From NCBI GenBank assembly GCA_964580185.1, contig CAZOJQ010000004.1, positions 1 to 64,000 on the forward strand: a stretch of DNA of 64,000 bases, given 5' to 3'. Source of the DNA: CAYWWY01 sp964580185 (lineage in GTDB: Bacteria > Thermotogota > Thermotogae > MWEM01). Shown in pieces: positions 26,321-35,901 of this stretch (positions are counted from its first letter, which is position 1; the number at the start of each line of letters is the position of its first letter). A program made the translations under genes and the position numbers. Under the pieces are notes generated by a model. It did no database searches and was not told the origin of the DNA. It saw nothing but the letters and a program-made list of their open reading frames with translations.

Positions 26321-27926
26321 AATCGTTTCTACGGGAAGGAGCAATCCGCGTCGGAGAACCCTTTTTTTTGCGGAAACCCAGTACAGGAGGATCGCGCAAC
26401 CATTCAGCAATGATGAATAAACACAGGATGGCGAGCAGAAGTCCAGCATTCATACTCCGAGCAGCCAAGAGATTGCGTGAAACATAGAGCCTGTACAAAA
26501 GGATGGATAGGGTCGAAAAACCGGGGCTTTGTAAGGTCAAAGAGGCAGTTAATTCTCCTAATGCGATCACAAAAGATAAGATGCCTACACCGAATATTTC
26601 TTTCCGGAATAACGGGATGAGAATCCATCTTCGAAGGCCCCACCATCGGGCTCCATCCATATGTGCCGACTCCAGGATCCCCGGAGAGAGAGCATTCCAA
26701 GCGCTGCGAAAAGCATGGTAACTTAATGGGAAAGACAGAAATGCATAGATGAGGGGAAGAAAAAGGAAAAGCTTGTTGTCTGGAATCATTGTCCGTTGGG
26801 CCAAAGCAATAAAACCAAAGGCCAAGGTTACTGGCGAGAACCCGGCCGAAAAAACAGAAAGAAACTGGATTTGGGATCGTTTGTACCGAGCAATCTCCAT
26901 TCCAAAGAAAACCGAAAGGAATGAGCCTATAGTACCTAATACGAATGTGTAGAAAAAAGCTTGGCCTTGGGTTGCCCCCAGGAACCGATCAAATTCGATC
27001 GAACTCAATGCGCGAAACCCTTCAAGACTCCATTGAAAATCAAAATCCTTGAACCCATAAAGAATAGAACTCCAAAAAGGGCTTAGTCCAAAAATGAAGA
27101 GGAAACACAAGTAAATCCAACCCCATAAAGGAATCTGAGTTTTCCGGACAATGCCAGGTGACTCAGTTTGCTCGTGAGCCTTCTGAAAGGGGAAGATAAT
27201 AAGGGCGAACATTCCCAAAATCCCTGCTTGAATTAGGGTAAGAAGGACTGCAGCAGGGAAGTCGAAGAAAACGCGTAGATTCTGGTATATGGAAACTTCG
27301 ATGGTCGAAAACCGGATTCCTCCAATAATTAGAACAACAGCAAAGCTAGTAAAGCAATAGAGAAAAGAAAGAAGGAAGCTCAGCAAAATGGGTGTAATAA
27401 GCAGTGGGACTTCTATGGATCGGAAAACCCGGAAAGGATTTGCACCATCGGTCTTAGACGCGTCCAATAGGTGGCCATCAATTCGTTCCCAAGCGTCTCC
27501 CACAATCCTCATTGTAACAGGAAAATTATACAATGCATGTGCCAAAACTACTGCGCCAAATGAGTACAGGTAGCTCTTTCGTTCACTACCGAACATCGAA
27601 AAGATTCCGGGGATGAGCCCTTGTCGTCCAAGTAGTTGGACCATACCCAAAGCCATGATCATGCCAGGAATCACAAATGGAATCATAGAAATTGCTTTCA
27701 CCCATCTGTGAAGAGGAAACCGAGTTCGGGCGATTAAGTATGCTGCAGGAAAGCCCATAGCGACAGAGATTGAAGCCGAGAAAACCGCTTGGAAAAAGGT
27801 AAAAGAAACTACATCTTTTCCCCCTTGTACCCACCAATTGGAAATATCAAGCGGTTGACCTGCGATTGCCCACACAAAAGAAACTAAGGGAAGACCAAGA
27901 ATCGCCCCAAAAAAGATAAGAGCCAT
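26310..27926 (-). CDS. ThiP-like two-domain ABC importer permease
   Basis: A 538-residue membrane protein with about twelve segments in two homologous halves, each with the binding-protein-dependent permease loop (LLDASKTDGANPFRVFRSIEVP around residue 157 and LESAHMDGARWWGLRRWILIP near 430). This arrangement is that of ThiP (thiamine) and FbpB/SfuB (ferric iron) permeases. ATG 27926 has GGAG seven bases upstream; a TTG two codons earlier is less likely. It follows a ThiB-like binding protein, but no ATPase gene is next to it. The substrate (thiamine, iron or other) cannot be fixed from sequence. Confidence 0.85.
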   Translation of the reverse strand: MALIFFGAILGLPLVSFVWAIAGQPLDISNWWVQGGKDVVSFTFFQAVFSASISVAMGFPAAYLIARTRFPLHRWVKAISMIPFVIPGMIMALGMVQLLGRQGLIPGIFSMFGSERKSYLYSFGAVVLAHALYNFPVTMRIVGDAWERIDGHLLDASKTDGANPFRVFRSIEVPLLITPILLSFLLSFLYCFTSFAVVLIIGGIRFSTIEVSIYQNLRVFFDFPAAVLLTLIQAGILGMFALIIFPFQKAHEQTESPGIVRKTQIPLWGWIYLCFLFIFGLSPFWSSILYGFKDFDFQWSLEGFRALSSIEFDRFLGATQGQAFFYTFVLGTIGSFLSVFFGMEIARYKRSQIQFLSVFSAGFSPVTLAFGFIALAQRTMIPDNKLFLFLPLIYAFLSFPLSYHAFRSAWNALSPGILESAHMDGARWWGLRRWILIPLFRKEIFGVGILSFVIALGELTASLTLQSPGFSTLSILLYRLYVSRNLLAARSMNAGLLLAILCLFIIAEWLRDPPVLGFRKKKGSPTRIAPSRRNDSSL

Positions 27927-27928
27927 CT

Positions 27929-28012
27929 TCAAACTCCATGCTTTATCTCATGGACTTCAATCCATCGGATCAATCCTTCTCCTATATCTTTACGGGTTAT
28001 TTGATGGGTCAT
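27929..28012 (-). CDS. Possible 27-codon bridging gene between binding protein and permease
   Basis: A short frame (MTHQITRKDIGEGLIRW... to HGV) fills the gap exactly: its ATG lies six bases after the binding-protein stop and its TGA overlaps the permease initiation region. It may only relay ribosomes across the gap (its last codons contain the permease Shine-Dalgarno GGAG) or be the leftover of a lost gene. No recognisable family; too short for firm support. Confidence 0.25.
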   Translation of the reverse strand: MTHQITRKDIGEGLIRWIEVHEIKHGV

Positions 28013-28017
28013 ATCAC

Positions 28018-29010
28018 TCAACGGATAATCTGTATCCAACGCTGGATCCATATGCTTTGCTGATTTTGAAAAAAAGAAGAATCAAAGGAAACAATCTGAT
28101 CCACTTGTGGAGCGAATGCAAATACTTCGGGTAAATCAATCGAAATGACAGGATACATCCATTGATTCAACGGAATGTGTTTTTGAAATGGTTCTGTTAG
28201 AATATAATCCAAAAAAGCTTCAGCAAGCACACGGTTTTCTTTTCGAGTTGTACGAGCCCCATATTCAATCTGAACAAAGGCCCCTTCAGAAGGAATGATG
28301 GGTAGATAGCGCAGACTTTGGTAGTGGTATTTACTGTATGCTCCATCGGTGGCATAACTGACCATAATCGGCGCTTCGCCGGATTCAAAGAGCATGAAAC
28401 TTTCGCTCCAACCCGGTACGACTGTGAGGATATTGGGTCGCAATTGCTCCCAAAAAGCTTCCCAATCTTCCCCGAAAATGGCAATGGTCCACATGAGAAA
28501 AGAAAGACCCGTGCTGGATGTACGCGGATCTTGAATGATAATCGACCTTTGGTATTTCGGATCCAAAAGGGCGCCAAAACTGGTTGGGGGTTCTTCCAGC
28601 TCGTTTGTATCATAAAGGAGGGCCAAAGCTCCGAAATCCATTGGTATGCCATATCCTTGCAAATCTACTAACTCATTCCTTTCAATCGCCTTGAGATTCG
28701 AAGACTCGTAGGGTTCAAGAATTCCTTCAAGTATTGCTCTCTGGAGCTGGAATTGGTCAATTCCCAATAGAAGATCTGCCCTGGGTGCTTCTTTCTCCAG
28801 GATTGCTCGCGCCAGCATGCTGCCTGAGCCACCAAATGATAGGAACCGAATAGTGCAATTCCAATCATTTTCGAAGGAATCTGCTATGTACTTTGCCGCT
28901 CCTGAAATGAAACTATCCGAAGTGTAAACGGTTAAGACTGGTGTAGAGAAACCCAAAACTGTGACCATCAAAAAAACCCAAAAGATTTGCCTTTTTTTCC
29001 TTAGTTCCAT
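28018..29010 (-). CDS. ThiB-like periplasmic substrate-binding protein
   Basis: A 330-residue exported solute-binding protein of the thiamine/iron (ThiB, FbpA-like) class. A signal peptide covers about residues 1-26. The start of the mature part (LTVYTSDSFISG), the FGGSGSMLARAILE block, DLLLGIDQFQL and the GYGIPMDFGALALLYD segment are typical; ThiB proteins share the SSTGLSFL motif seen here as TSSTGLSFLMW. ATG 29010 follows GAGGTGA by five bases; a GTG nine bases earlier overlaps that site. Pairs with the downstream permease. Substrate not proved. Confidence 0.85.
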   Translation of the reverse strand: MELRKKRQIFWVFLMVTVLGFSTPVLTVYTSDSFISGAAKYIADSFENDWNCTIRFLSFGGSGSMLARAILEKEAPRADLLLGIDQFQLQRAILEGILEPYESSNLKAIERNELVDLQGYGIPMDFGALALLYDTNELEEPPTSFGALLDPKYQRSIIIQDPRTSSTGLSFLMWTIAIFGEDWEAFWEQLRPNILTVVPGWSESFMLFESGEAPIMVSYATDGAYSKYHYQSLRYLPIIPSEGAFVQIEYGARTTRKENRVLAEAFLDYILTEPFQKHIPLNQWMYPVISIDLPEVFAFAPQVDQIVSFDSSFFQNQQSIWIQRWIQIIR

Positions 29011-29114
29011 TGGAATCACCTCACTTTGAACCGTATGAACGAAGCAACGGCAAGGGTTTTGCTAAAAGAAAACAGGATTGTTCTATTGAATGAATCGTCG
29101 AAACAGCTTTGCAT

Positions 29115-30239
29115 CTACTTTCTTTCCATATTGAAAATGGATCGACCGACAAAAGGAATAAACAACAAAGAAATTCCGAGAAAAGCGAAAATAATACCCC
29201 AGTACTCTCCAATCGCCATTAGGTCTTGGCCCAATGAAAAGCGCATCGTCCGTGCGATGTGATATAAAGGAAGAACATTGGCAAACCCTTTGAGCCATTC
29301 CGGAAGGAACTCAAGGGGAACATAAACACCCGAAAAGAAAATCATCACATTAGTTACGATGTTTACCGCATTACTGGCCGCGTTCGGTTCTCGAAACAGC
29401 AGAAGGAACAAGCCACCAAAGGAGACCATGAGAAGAGTGGACGCCAGAAATGCAACAGGAAAATAGAGAGGGTGGATTTGAAACCGAATGCCATACATCA
29501 GGTTAGAAAGGATCAAGATTCCTATGGATGAAATTGCTGAAAGGATGATTGTATTGACCATATCCGCAGCTATAAAAGCGCCTGCTCGCGCTGGCGTAGC
29601 GATAATCCTCTTGAGAATCTTGTTTTTTCGAAAATACCCCAAACTGACAATCAGAGATGTAACCCCTGACATGGAAATGGAAACCGCCAAAACCCCTGCA
29701 AGAATATACCCAAATTGCGAAATGGATTCGCCGGTTAAGGATACTTGTTCTGGCCGCGTAGTCATAATGTCACGGAAGCCAATTAGGTACGTTTTTGCTT
29801 TTTGTGAGAAGGTCGAACTGAGGGATTGGTATAAAGGATTTTGGTTTTCTCTTCCAGCGTTCAGAATCGTCGTAATCTCAAGAGAAGTAGCTTCGCCCTC
29901 AATTGCAAGCCCAAATCGAATCCCATCTGCGCTGTCCTCCACTCCTTTTTCTAAATCCGCTAAGGAATATGCGCGGAAGGGGGTCAAATGCATCAGTTTC
30001 ATTAGGTCAATCAATTTGTTCTCAGTCTCTATTGGAATGGAATCAGAAAAAAAGACGCCAATGTTTGTCAATTGCGTTTTGATCTGGTCTGGGTCTCGAG
30101 TAGTATCCCCTGTTCCGAATACAGCCCCAAATATGATCAAAAACATAAAGGGGAATGCAAAGCTCCAAAACAATGCGGCTTTGTCACGATATCGGTTTTT
30201 TGCCATAGCAATGAAAAAACCTTGAAAATGATGGAACAC
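29115..30239 (-). CDS. ABC-2 type exporter permease, second copy
   Basis: A 374-residue ABC-2 permease with one N-terminal membrane segment, a large extracellular domain (about residues 45-190) and five C-terminal segments, including GYFRKNKILKRIIATP, typical of drug or lipid exporters of the YhgE/CcmB-like ABC-2 superfamily. GTG 30239 follows directly after the stop of the first permease, behind GGAGGTG. Together the two permeases and the upstream ATPase form a complete heterodimeric exporter. The 104-base gap to the next gene (29011-29114) shows no clear promoter or terminator. Confidence 0.85.
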   Translation of the reverse strand: MFHHFQGFFIAMAKNRYRDKAALFWSFAFPFMFLIIFGAVFGTGDTTRDPDQIKTQLTNIGVFFSDSIPIETENKLIDLMKLMHLTPFRAYSLADLEKGVEDSADGIRFGLAIEGEATSLEITTILNAGRENQNPLYQSLSSTFSQKAKTYLIGFRDIMTTRPEQVSLTGESISQFGYILAGVLAVSISMSGVTSLIVSLGYFRKNKILKRIIATPARAGAFIAADMVNTIILSAISSIGILILSNLMYGIRFQIHPLYFPVAFLASTLLMVSFGGLFLLLFREPNAASNAVNIVTNVMIFFSGVYVPLEFLPEWLKGFANVLPLYHIARTMRFSLGQDLMAIGEYWGIIFAFLGISLLFIPFVGRSIFNMERK

Positions 30240-31412
30240 TCAATCCACCTCCCATCGGAACTTACGGAGCGTAAAGCCGAGTAAAACGGAGATCCAAAGA
30301 ATTGGTACGAGATAATGCAAAAAGGTGGGATATGGAGAACTGACCAATTGCATCTCATGTCGCATACCCGTGCTTAGCCAGGTCAATGGGTTGATATACA
30401 CAAACCATTGGATTGCAGGTGGGAGGTCAAACACCGGAAAGTACAATCCCCCTAAAAATTGCATAGGAAAGAACAAGGCATTTCCTAATCCCGCTGCTGA
30501 GCGAGGTGTTTTTGCCAAAGTCCCCAAAGCCAAACCGAAAGATAGACTGGTAACAATTCCAAGGATAACGAAGATAAGGGCTTGGGGTCTGAGAATACTG
30601 AAGGTTGCGCCAAAAACCACTACCGAAAAGCTCAGCAGGATTAAAAAAGAACAGAAAATCGTTGCCAGTTGCTCGACGATCAAACTGCTCATATAGGTCT
30701 TGGTTGTTAGGGGAGTCGAAACAAATCGTTTTAAAACTCCTTCGCTTTTTAACCAAGCAATATCTGCGCCTACTCCGAAAAACCCAACAGAAAAAATGGA
30801 CATAAGCAACACTCCTACCAAGAAAAAATCCGGATAGGAAAAAGTCTCTAATCGTCCCACTTTCAGTTCTTTGGTTTGGATTTCAGGTAAATCCCGGTTC
30901 ATTCTTCGCGCTGCTTCAGCGTTTACGCTGGAAAGGATCTGATCCATGATATCTCGGGCAGTACGGGATCCTTGACGCACGTCAATTTCATAGAGAAGGA
31001 TCTCTGGGGCTACAATGCGATCTCCTAAAAACGCCCCTAATACGAGTATTTGCTGGAATTTATTGTTGAAATCTTCGGGGATTTCCACAATAAGGGATAC
31101 TTTATCCATCCGAAGCATTTCGAGAGCCTCATCAATCCCTTCTACTCGTTCAAAGCTGAAAAGAGCTGACTTTCCTTCTTCTGCATGGGACAATTCATCG
31201 AAGATCGAGTGGATGATCTGTGATCCTAAACCTTCATCCGCATGATCTAGCAAAGCTACTTTAAAGTTGATGCCTTCTACTGCACCAATATTGCCAAATA
31301 TTAATGTAAGGACGGTATAGAGGATCATCGGAAACGCAAAAATCCATATAAGGAGGTCAGGCGTGCGGAAAGCGCTTCGAAGACGCATGGCGATGAATGT
31401 GGGGTTGATCAT
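30240..31412 (-). CDS. ABC-2 type exporter permease, first copy
   Basis: A 390-residue ABC-2 permease of the same build as its downstream neighbour: N-terminal segment (FAFPMILYTVLTLIFG), a soluble domain of about 170 residues and five further segments with SEGVLKRFVSTPL and FFPMQFLGGLYFPVFDLP. ATG 31412 overlaps the ATPase stop (ATGA). The paralogous pair suggests a heterodimeric channel for an unknown substrate. Confidence 0.88.
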   Translation of the reverse strand: MINPTFIAMRLRSAFRTPDLLIWIFAFPMILYTVLTLIFGNIGAVEGINFKVALLDHADEGLGSQIIHSIFDELSHAEEGKSALFSFERVEGIDEALEMLRMDKVSLIVEIPEDFNNKFQQILVLGAFLGDRIVAPEILLYEIDVRQGSRTARDIMDQILSSVNAEAARRMNRDLPEIQTKELKVGRLETFSYPDFFLVGVLLMSIFSVGFFGVGADIAWLKSEGVLKRFVSTPLTTKTYMSSLIVEQLATIFCSFLILLSFSVVVFGATFSILRPQALIFVILGIVTSLSFGLALGTLAKTPRSAAGLGNALFFPMQFLGGLYFPVFDLPPAIQWFVYINPLTWLSTGMRHEMQLVSSPYPTFLHYLVPILWISVLLGFTLRKFRWEVD

Positions 31413-32329
31413 TCGCGCAGCCTCCTCCCGGTAAGAGAAAGAAAAACATCTTCTAAATTTGGCTGACGAATATTGATATCACTCAAGTTGTGTTCTTTGA
31501 TCCGAGCCCAGTTTAACAATGCGTCTAGCGTCAAGGATAGTGAACGGGTGGAAATATGGATTACTCCAGCTTCTGAGAAGACTTCATCCACATCCCAGGC
31601 ACGAAAGAGTTCGAGATCATCTTCCTGGACGTCTCCCGTAAACTCGATAAAGCTAAGCTCCCCCAATTGGTTGATCAATTGGCGAGGTGTCCCGCTAGCA
31701 ATGATCCTCCCGTGATCCATAATGCAAACCATGTCTGAAAGGATCTCTGCTTCTTCCATATAATGAGTAGTAAGAAATACAGTTTTTCCCTTCTTTTTCA
31801 ACATTTCAATGAGTTCCCACACATTCCTTCGGGCTTGAGGATCCAGTCCAGTCGTAGGTTCGTCCAAAAAAACGATTTCCGGGTCATTGACTAAGGCGCA
31901 AGCGATTGCAACCCGTTGTTTCTGGCCACCAGAGAGTTTGTCGACCGATGCTTTGCTTTTTTCTTCAAGAGAAACAAACTGGATCAAATCGTCGATAGGG
32001 AATTTCTTCTTGTAGAAGGATGCGAACATAGTCAGAGTTTCACGCACTCGCAAATGTGGGATGAAGCTCGTGGATTGCAAACATACCCCGATTTTCTCCT
32101 TAGTTTCGGAATCGACTGTTTGCATGGCTTTTCCGAAATATTCGATCTTACCTTGGCTTCCTTTCCGTATCCCTTCAACAATTTCCATAGTTGTTGTTTT
32201 TCCCGCTCCATTCGGACCAAGTAAAGTAAATGTTTGGCCTTTACTTACCTCAAAAGACACTCCATCAACTGCTTTCACACTCCCATACGTTTTCCGTAAA
32301 TCGTCTACCTTCAATACAACATCAATCAC
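31409..32329 (-). CDS. ABC exporter ATPase
   Basis: A 306-residue ATP-binding subunit: Walker A GPNGAGKTT, Q-loop LQSTSF, signature LSGGQKQR, Walker B IVFLDEPTTGLDPQ and the switch His in LTTHYMEEAE, followed by a C-terminal domain of the DrrA type. GTG 32329 was chosen because a five-G ribosome-binding site lies six bases upstream; longer readings run into fur. It overlaps the fur stop by eight bases, so the regulator and exporter are cotranscribed. Substrate unknown. Confidence 0.92.
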   Translation of the reverse strand: MIDVVLKVDDLRKTYGSVKAVDGVSFEVSKGQTFTLLGPNGAGKTTTMEIVEGIRKGSQGKIEYFGKAMQTVDSETKEKIGVCLQSTSFIPHLRVRETLTMFASFYKKKFPIDDLIQFVSLEEKSKASVDKLSGGQKQRVAIACALVNDPEIVFLDEPTTGLDPQARRNVWELIEMLKKKGKTVFLTTHYMEEAEILSDMVCIMDHGRIIASGTPRQLINQLGELSFIEFTGDVQEDDLELFRAWDVDEVFSEAGVIHISTRSLSLTLDALLNWARIKEHNLSDINIRQPNLEDVFLSLTGRRLRE

Positions 32330-32780
32330 TATGATCCCCCTTTTCTTGAATAGCTTTCCGGCATTTTTTGCACAGACCAAAGAATTTGAGTTGGTGATCG
32401 TGAATTTCGAATGCATAACTTGTAGCGATTCGTTTTTCTAAATCATCCAGCCAATCGATATTTATCGGGATCACGGACCCGCATTGTTGGCAGATCAAAT
32501 GATGGTGTGAGTGACAGGATTGATCGGATAGTTCATATCGAGCCATACCATCTCCAAAATCTACCCGACAGATCAATCCGATTTCTGAGAATAACTCCAG
32601 ATTCCGATAAACTGTTGCTTTACTGATCCGAACGCGGTTTCCTTTTAACAGTTGATACACTTCTTCTGCGGAAAAATGCTTCCCTGGGTTTTCGCGAAAA
32701 ACTGATAACACGGTTTCCCGCTGAGGAGTAATTCGGTAATGCTTCATTTTCATGATCGATTCTAGGGAGTCTTCGGTCAT
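32322..32780 (-). CDS. fur: Fur-family metal- or peroxide-responsive repressor
   Basis: A 152-residue Fur/PerR/Zur-family regulator. The winged-helix domain (RITPQRETVLSVF; SKATVYRNLELF) is followed by the metal site region HSHHHLICQQCG and the structural zinc pair CQQC/CKKC. The dimer domain has the expected His-rich stretch. Which metal it senses cannot be told from sequence alone. Start ATG 32780 behind GAGGTGA. Being first before an ABC exporter in the same operon, it may control that exporter and the ThiB/ThiP-like importer downstream (inference). Confidence 0.9.
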   Translation of the reverse strand: MTEDSLESIMKMKHYRITPQRETVLSVFRENPGKHFSAEEVYQLLKGNRVRISKATVYRNLELFSEIGLICRVDFGDGMARYELSDQSCHSHHHLICQQCGSVIPINIDWLDDLEKRIATSYAFEIHDHQLKFFGLCKKCRKAIQEKGDHSD

Positions 32781-32786
32781 CTTGAA

Positions 32787-33071
32787 TCACCTCATGTTTT
32801 TTAGGGATCGAGAAAGCAAGACAGTACCTACGACACCAAGAACAAACATAACAATCACCATATCCAAAACATACATTTCGCGAGAAATCGTTCCGTTGAT
32901 AAGGATTAGCAGCAGAATCTTTGCTGCAGCGGAACTAAAAAAAATAAGCAGCAAAACCTTTTCTCTGCTGACGAGAGCATAAAGCGTTTGCAAGATAATT
33001 AAAATAAGAAGAATCCAACGAATTCCATGGACCATCGCCTCACTTTGAAGCCATTCAAGAAAGGATTCCAT
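32787..33071 (-). CDS. Small membrane protein resembling MrpF/MnhF
   Basis: A 94-residue protein with three membrane helices. The middle and end (ISREMYVLDMVIVMFVLGVVGTVLLSRSL) resemble the MrpF subunit of multisubunit Na+/H+ antiporters, which ends in a similar LD-alvfallgFlGTva-ar pattern. Normally MrpF lies in a six- or seven-gene mrp operon; none is here, so either it is an orphan with another use or the similarity is only hydrophobic. ATG 33071 shares a base with the queD stop (TAATG), behind GGGGGAGA. Confidence 0.5.
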   Translation of the reverse strand: MESFLEWLQSEAMVHGIRWILLILIILQTLYALVSREKVLLLIFFSSAAAKILLLILINGTISREMYVLDMVIVMFVLGVVGTVLLSRSLKNMR

Positions 33072-33448
33072 TATTCTCCCCCCTGATAGCTTACAAAACT
33101 GGAGGGTGTTTCATATACTCGGATTTCCGCTAATTCTACCCCCAATTGCTGAATATCCTCTTGGATTTGATCCCAAATCCAGATCGCGATATTTTCAGCA
33201 GAAGGTTGAGAAAACCGTAAATTGAGATCGGAATGATCCAAGAAGGATATCGCCTTCTGGTTCACGATTTCTTTGAGAACAAGAAAATCCAGAACAAGGC
33301 CTTCTTTCTCAACACTCCCTTTGACTGAAACATCCACCCGATAGGTATGTCCATGGATTCTCTCGCATTTTCCATGATACGAGGTAAGGTGGTGGGCAGC
33401 GTCAAAATGAAAAACCCGTGTAACAGTCAATTGTGGCACTGATTTCAT
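33071..33448 (-). CDS. queD: 6-carboxy-tetrahydropterin synthase (QueD) family
   Basis: A 125-residue PTPS-fold enzyme, the second step toward queuosine from GTP (7-carboxy-7-deazaguanine pathway). The zinc histidines are in FDAAHHL and HGHTY, the catalytic cysteine in CERIHGH, and the C-terminal glutamate in YETPSS. The Cys-x3-HGH spacing is that of QueD rather than eukaryotic pyruvoyl-tetrahydropterin synthase. ATG 33448 overlaps the pheT stop (ATGA). Other queuosine genes are not in the window. Confidence 0.9.
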   Translation of the reverse strand: MKSVPQLTVTRVFHFDAAHHLTSYHGKCERIHGHTYRVDVSVKGSVEKEGLVLDFLVLKEIVNQKAISFLDHSDLNLRFSQPSAENIAIWIWDQIQEDIQQLGVELAEIRVYETPSSFVSYQGGE

Positions 33449-35886
33449 CCTTCCCGAATCTCTAACCCGTGAGAAATGATGGTCTCCCGAATCTCGTTGA
33501 TCGCTTTGGTTAACTCATCTTCGCAAAAAGTGTGATCCTCAGCACGCAGGATGAGTGTTAGCGTAACGCTTGTCATATCTTCGGGAATATTCGTCCCTTT
33601 ATACACATCCGATACTTGAACCGATTCGATGTTTGGAAGGTTCCGCAAATCTTTGAGGACAACCCCAATTTCCACCCCTCTTTTCACCAAAAGCGAAAAA
33701 TCCTTTCGGCTCGATGGAAAGTATTGTTGTGGAGATGATTTCACGGTTTGAATCCCCATTTTCATTTCATCATACAGAGCTTCTAGATCAATCTCACCCA
33801 TATATAATGGCGTTCTTATGTCATATGCCTGAGCAATTTCATGCCGGATCATCCCCATGACCCCGATACACCGTTCACCAAACCAAATAGAAGCGCTTTG
33901 TGTGCGGAAAAACAAAGGCAAATGATGGGGCAATACTACGGATCGGAAATCGATTCTTTTCGAATCGATTTGAAGGTGATAGAGTACTTCCTCAATACTC
34001 CCTTTGACTGTATAAAAGTGGGATTCCCGTTTATCCAAATAATCCTCAGGATGTTCCTTGCCCACAACTGACCAACCGAGTACTTCCTTCTCTTTATATG
34101 TACCGGTCTCGGTCCAAAAAACCGTTCCGATTTCAAAAAAGCGTCCATTTTTCTGTTGATGGCTATAGTTATAAGAGACAGTGCGAATCATCGTCAAAAA
34201 AGCAGACGGCCTCAACATTGATACATCCTCAGAAAGCGGTTTTAATAAATGGACTCCATTTTTTACCCAAATGTGTTCCTTGGATAACTGAAAGCGAGAA
34301 AGATCGATCGGGTCGATCATCGTCATGGGACTGATTTCATTAAACCCTTGGGCAAGCATTATATCCCGAACTTTGTAGCGCATTCGCTGATACTCAGAGT
34401 ATCCGGCTTGACTCCCCTTCACTCGGGGTAGTGCAGAAGGGATCTTGTCATACCCGTTTATCCTTCCCACCTCCTCAATTAAGTCAATTTCTCGTTCTAT
34501 ATCAGGACGGAAAGTAGGAACAGTTACGATCCAAAAAGTGCGCGAACTCTTCTTTTCACCTTGCTCAATCCCCATCCCCAAGTTTTCTAAGCTAGTCACA
34601 ACCGAATCTTGTGCAATTTGAGCGCCTAAGAGGTTGGTAATCCGTTGATGCCTAAGATGAAGGACTTTTGGAGCAACTGATACTGGATTGACATCTACCA
34701 GAGTCTTGGCTACATCTCCTCCACACACACTTTGGATCAGATGGGCCAATCTCTTGATGACAATTAGGGAATCATTGGGATCCACGCCTCGTTCAAAGCG
34801 ATAGGATGCATCAGTGCTCAGATTATGCTGCTTGGATGTCCTCCGAATCCCTACTGGATGAAAATACGCGACTTCTAAAAGAAGATCCTTTGTCTTATCA
34901 TCAACCGAAGAATGCAACCCTCCCATTACTCCAGCTAAAGCGATCGGGCCGGATTCGTCGGTAATTAACAACTCATCACCAAAAAAAGAACGTTCTTGCC
35001 CATCAAGAAATACCATGGATTCGCCCGGTTTCGCTTTGCGTACCCGAATTTTGCCGTGTTGAATCTTACGGAAATCGAAGACATGGACCGGATGACCCAT
35101 CTCCATTAAAACAAAGTTTGATAAATCAACGACATTGTTGATTGGTTGCATTCCGATAGATACGAGATGGCGAATAAGCCATAGTGGGGAATCTGAAACC
35201 TGAACATTTTTGATGAGGATTGAGGTATACCGATAGCATAGATCGGGTTCATCGATCAAAACGTGAACATAATCGGATGTTTGAAAATCGGATGACATAT
35301 ACTGAAGCTTTGGAGGCATCACTTGTCGTTGACCCTTACTGATTGCCTGTATTTCCCTAGCAATACCCATCATAGATAGCTCATCGGGTCGATTTGATGT
35401 CACTTCCAAGTCAAATACCGTATCGTTGATACCCAACCATTTGCAAAAATCTGTACCGGCCGATAGAGCAGAAGGAACTGAAAAAACCCGATCGGACTGG
35501 GCTGCAAAACCCATTTCCTCTAGTGATACCATCATTCCTTCTGACAAAACTCCAGAAATCTCAGTGGATTCCAAGACTCTCCCGTTCCAGAGCCGCGCTG
35601 TAGGAAGGGCAACAACTACATTCATTCCTTCTTGAAGGTGAGGATCACCACAGACTATTTGCTTGAGGGATTTTCCGATATCGACTTGACAAACACGGAG
35701 TTTTGGGTTGTTCGGATGTGTTTTCGCCACACTTACCTTTCCTACGACTACCTCTTGCAAACCCTTCCAGGGCTGTTCTATCGACTCAACAGCAGTACCA
35801 CTCAAACTTAGTTGATTCGATATCGTTGCGTCATCCCAACCATCTAAGGAAATATATTGCTCCAACCATTTCCGGGAAACTTTCAT
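33445..35886 (-). CDS. pheT: Phenylalanyl-tRNA synthetase beta chain
   Basis: The 813-residue large subunit of the (alpha-beta)2 PheRS. It has the N-terminal tRNA-binding EMAP-like domain (residues 40-150), B3/4 editing domain (DLEVTSNRPDELSMMGIAREI), B5 domain, the catalytic-like core and a C-terminal anticodon-binding ferredoxin fold (FPSSRKDFSLLV...). Full length for the family. AAAGGAGAGGG precedes ATG 35886. Lies directly after pheS as usual. Confidence 0.96.
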   Translation of the reverse strand: MKVSRKWLEQYISLDGWDDATISNQLSLSGTAVESIEQPWKGLQEVVVGKVSVAKTHPNNPKLRVCQVDIGKSLKQIVCGDPHLQEGMNVVVALPTARLWNGRVLESTEISGVLSEGMMVSLEEMGFAAQSDRVFSVPSALSAGTDFCKWLGINDTVFDLEVTSNRPDELSMMGIAREIQAISKGQRQVMPPKLQYMSSDFQTSDYVHVLIDEPDLCYRYTSILIKNVQVSDSPLWLIRHLVSIGMQPINNVVDLSNFVLMEMGHPVHVFDFRKIQHGKIRVRKAKPGESMVFLDGQERSFFGDELLITDESGPIALAGVMGGLHSSVDDKTKDLLLEVAYFHPVGIRRTSKQHNLSTDASYRFERGVDPNDSLIVIKRLAHLIQSVCGGDVAKTLVDVNPVSVAPKVLHLRHQRITNLLGAQIAQDSVVTSLENLGMGIEQGEKKSSRTFWIVTVPTFRPDIEREIDLIEEVGRINGYDKIPSALPRVKGSQAGYSEYQRMRYKVRDIMLAQGFNEISPMTMIDPIDLSRFQLSKEHIWVKNGVHLLKPLSEDVSMLRPSAFLTMIRTVSYNYSHQQKNGRFFEIGTVFWTETGTYKEKEVLGWSVVGKEHPEDYLDKRESHFYTVKGSIEEVLYHLQIDSKRIDFRSVVLPHHLPLFFRTQSASIWFGERCIGVMGMIRHEIAQAYDIRTPLYMGEIDLEALYDEMKMGIQTVKSSPQQYFPSSRKDFSLLVKRGVEIGVVLKDLRNLPNIESVQVSDVYKGTNIPEDMTSVTLTLILRAEDHTFCEDELTKAINEIRETIISHGLEIREG

Positions 35887-35901
35887 TATAACCCTCTCCT
35901 T

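Noticed and set aside
29488..30225. 245-codon open frame on the plus strand
   Set aside because: It lies wholly antisense to the ABC-2 permease, lacks a ribosome-binding site and reads as a low-complexity shadow of the membrane protein.
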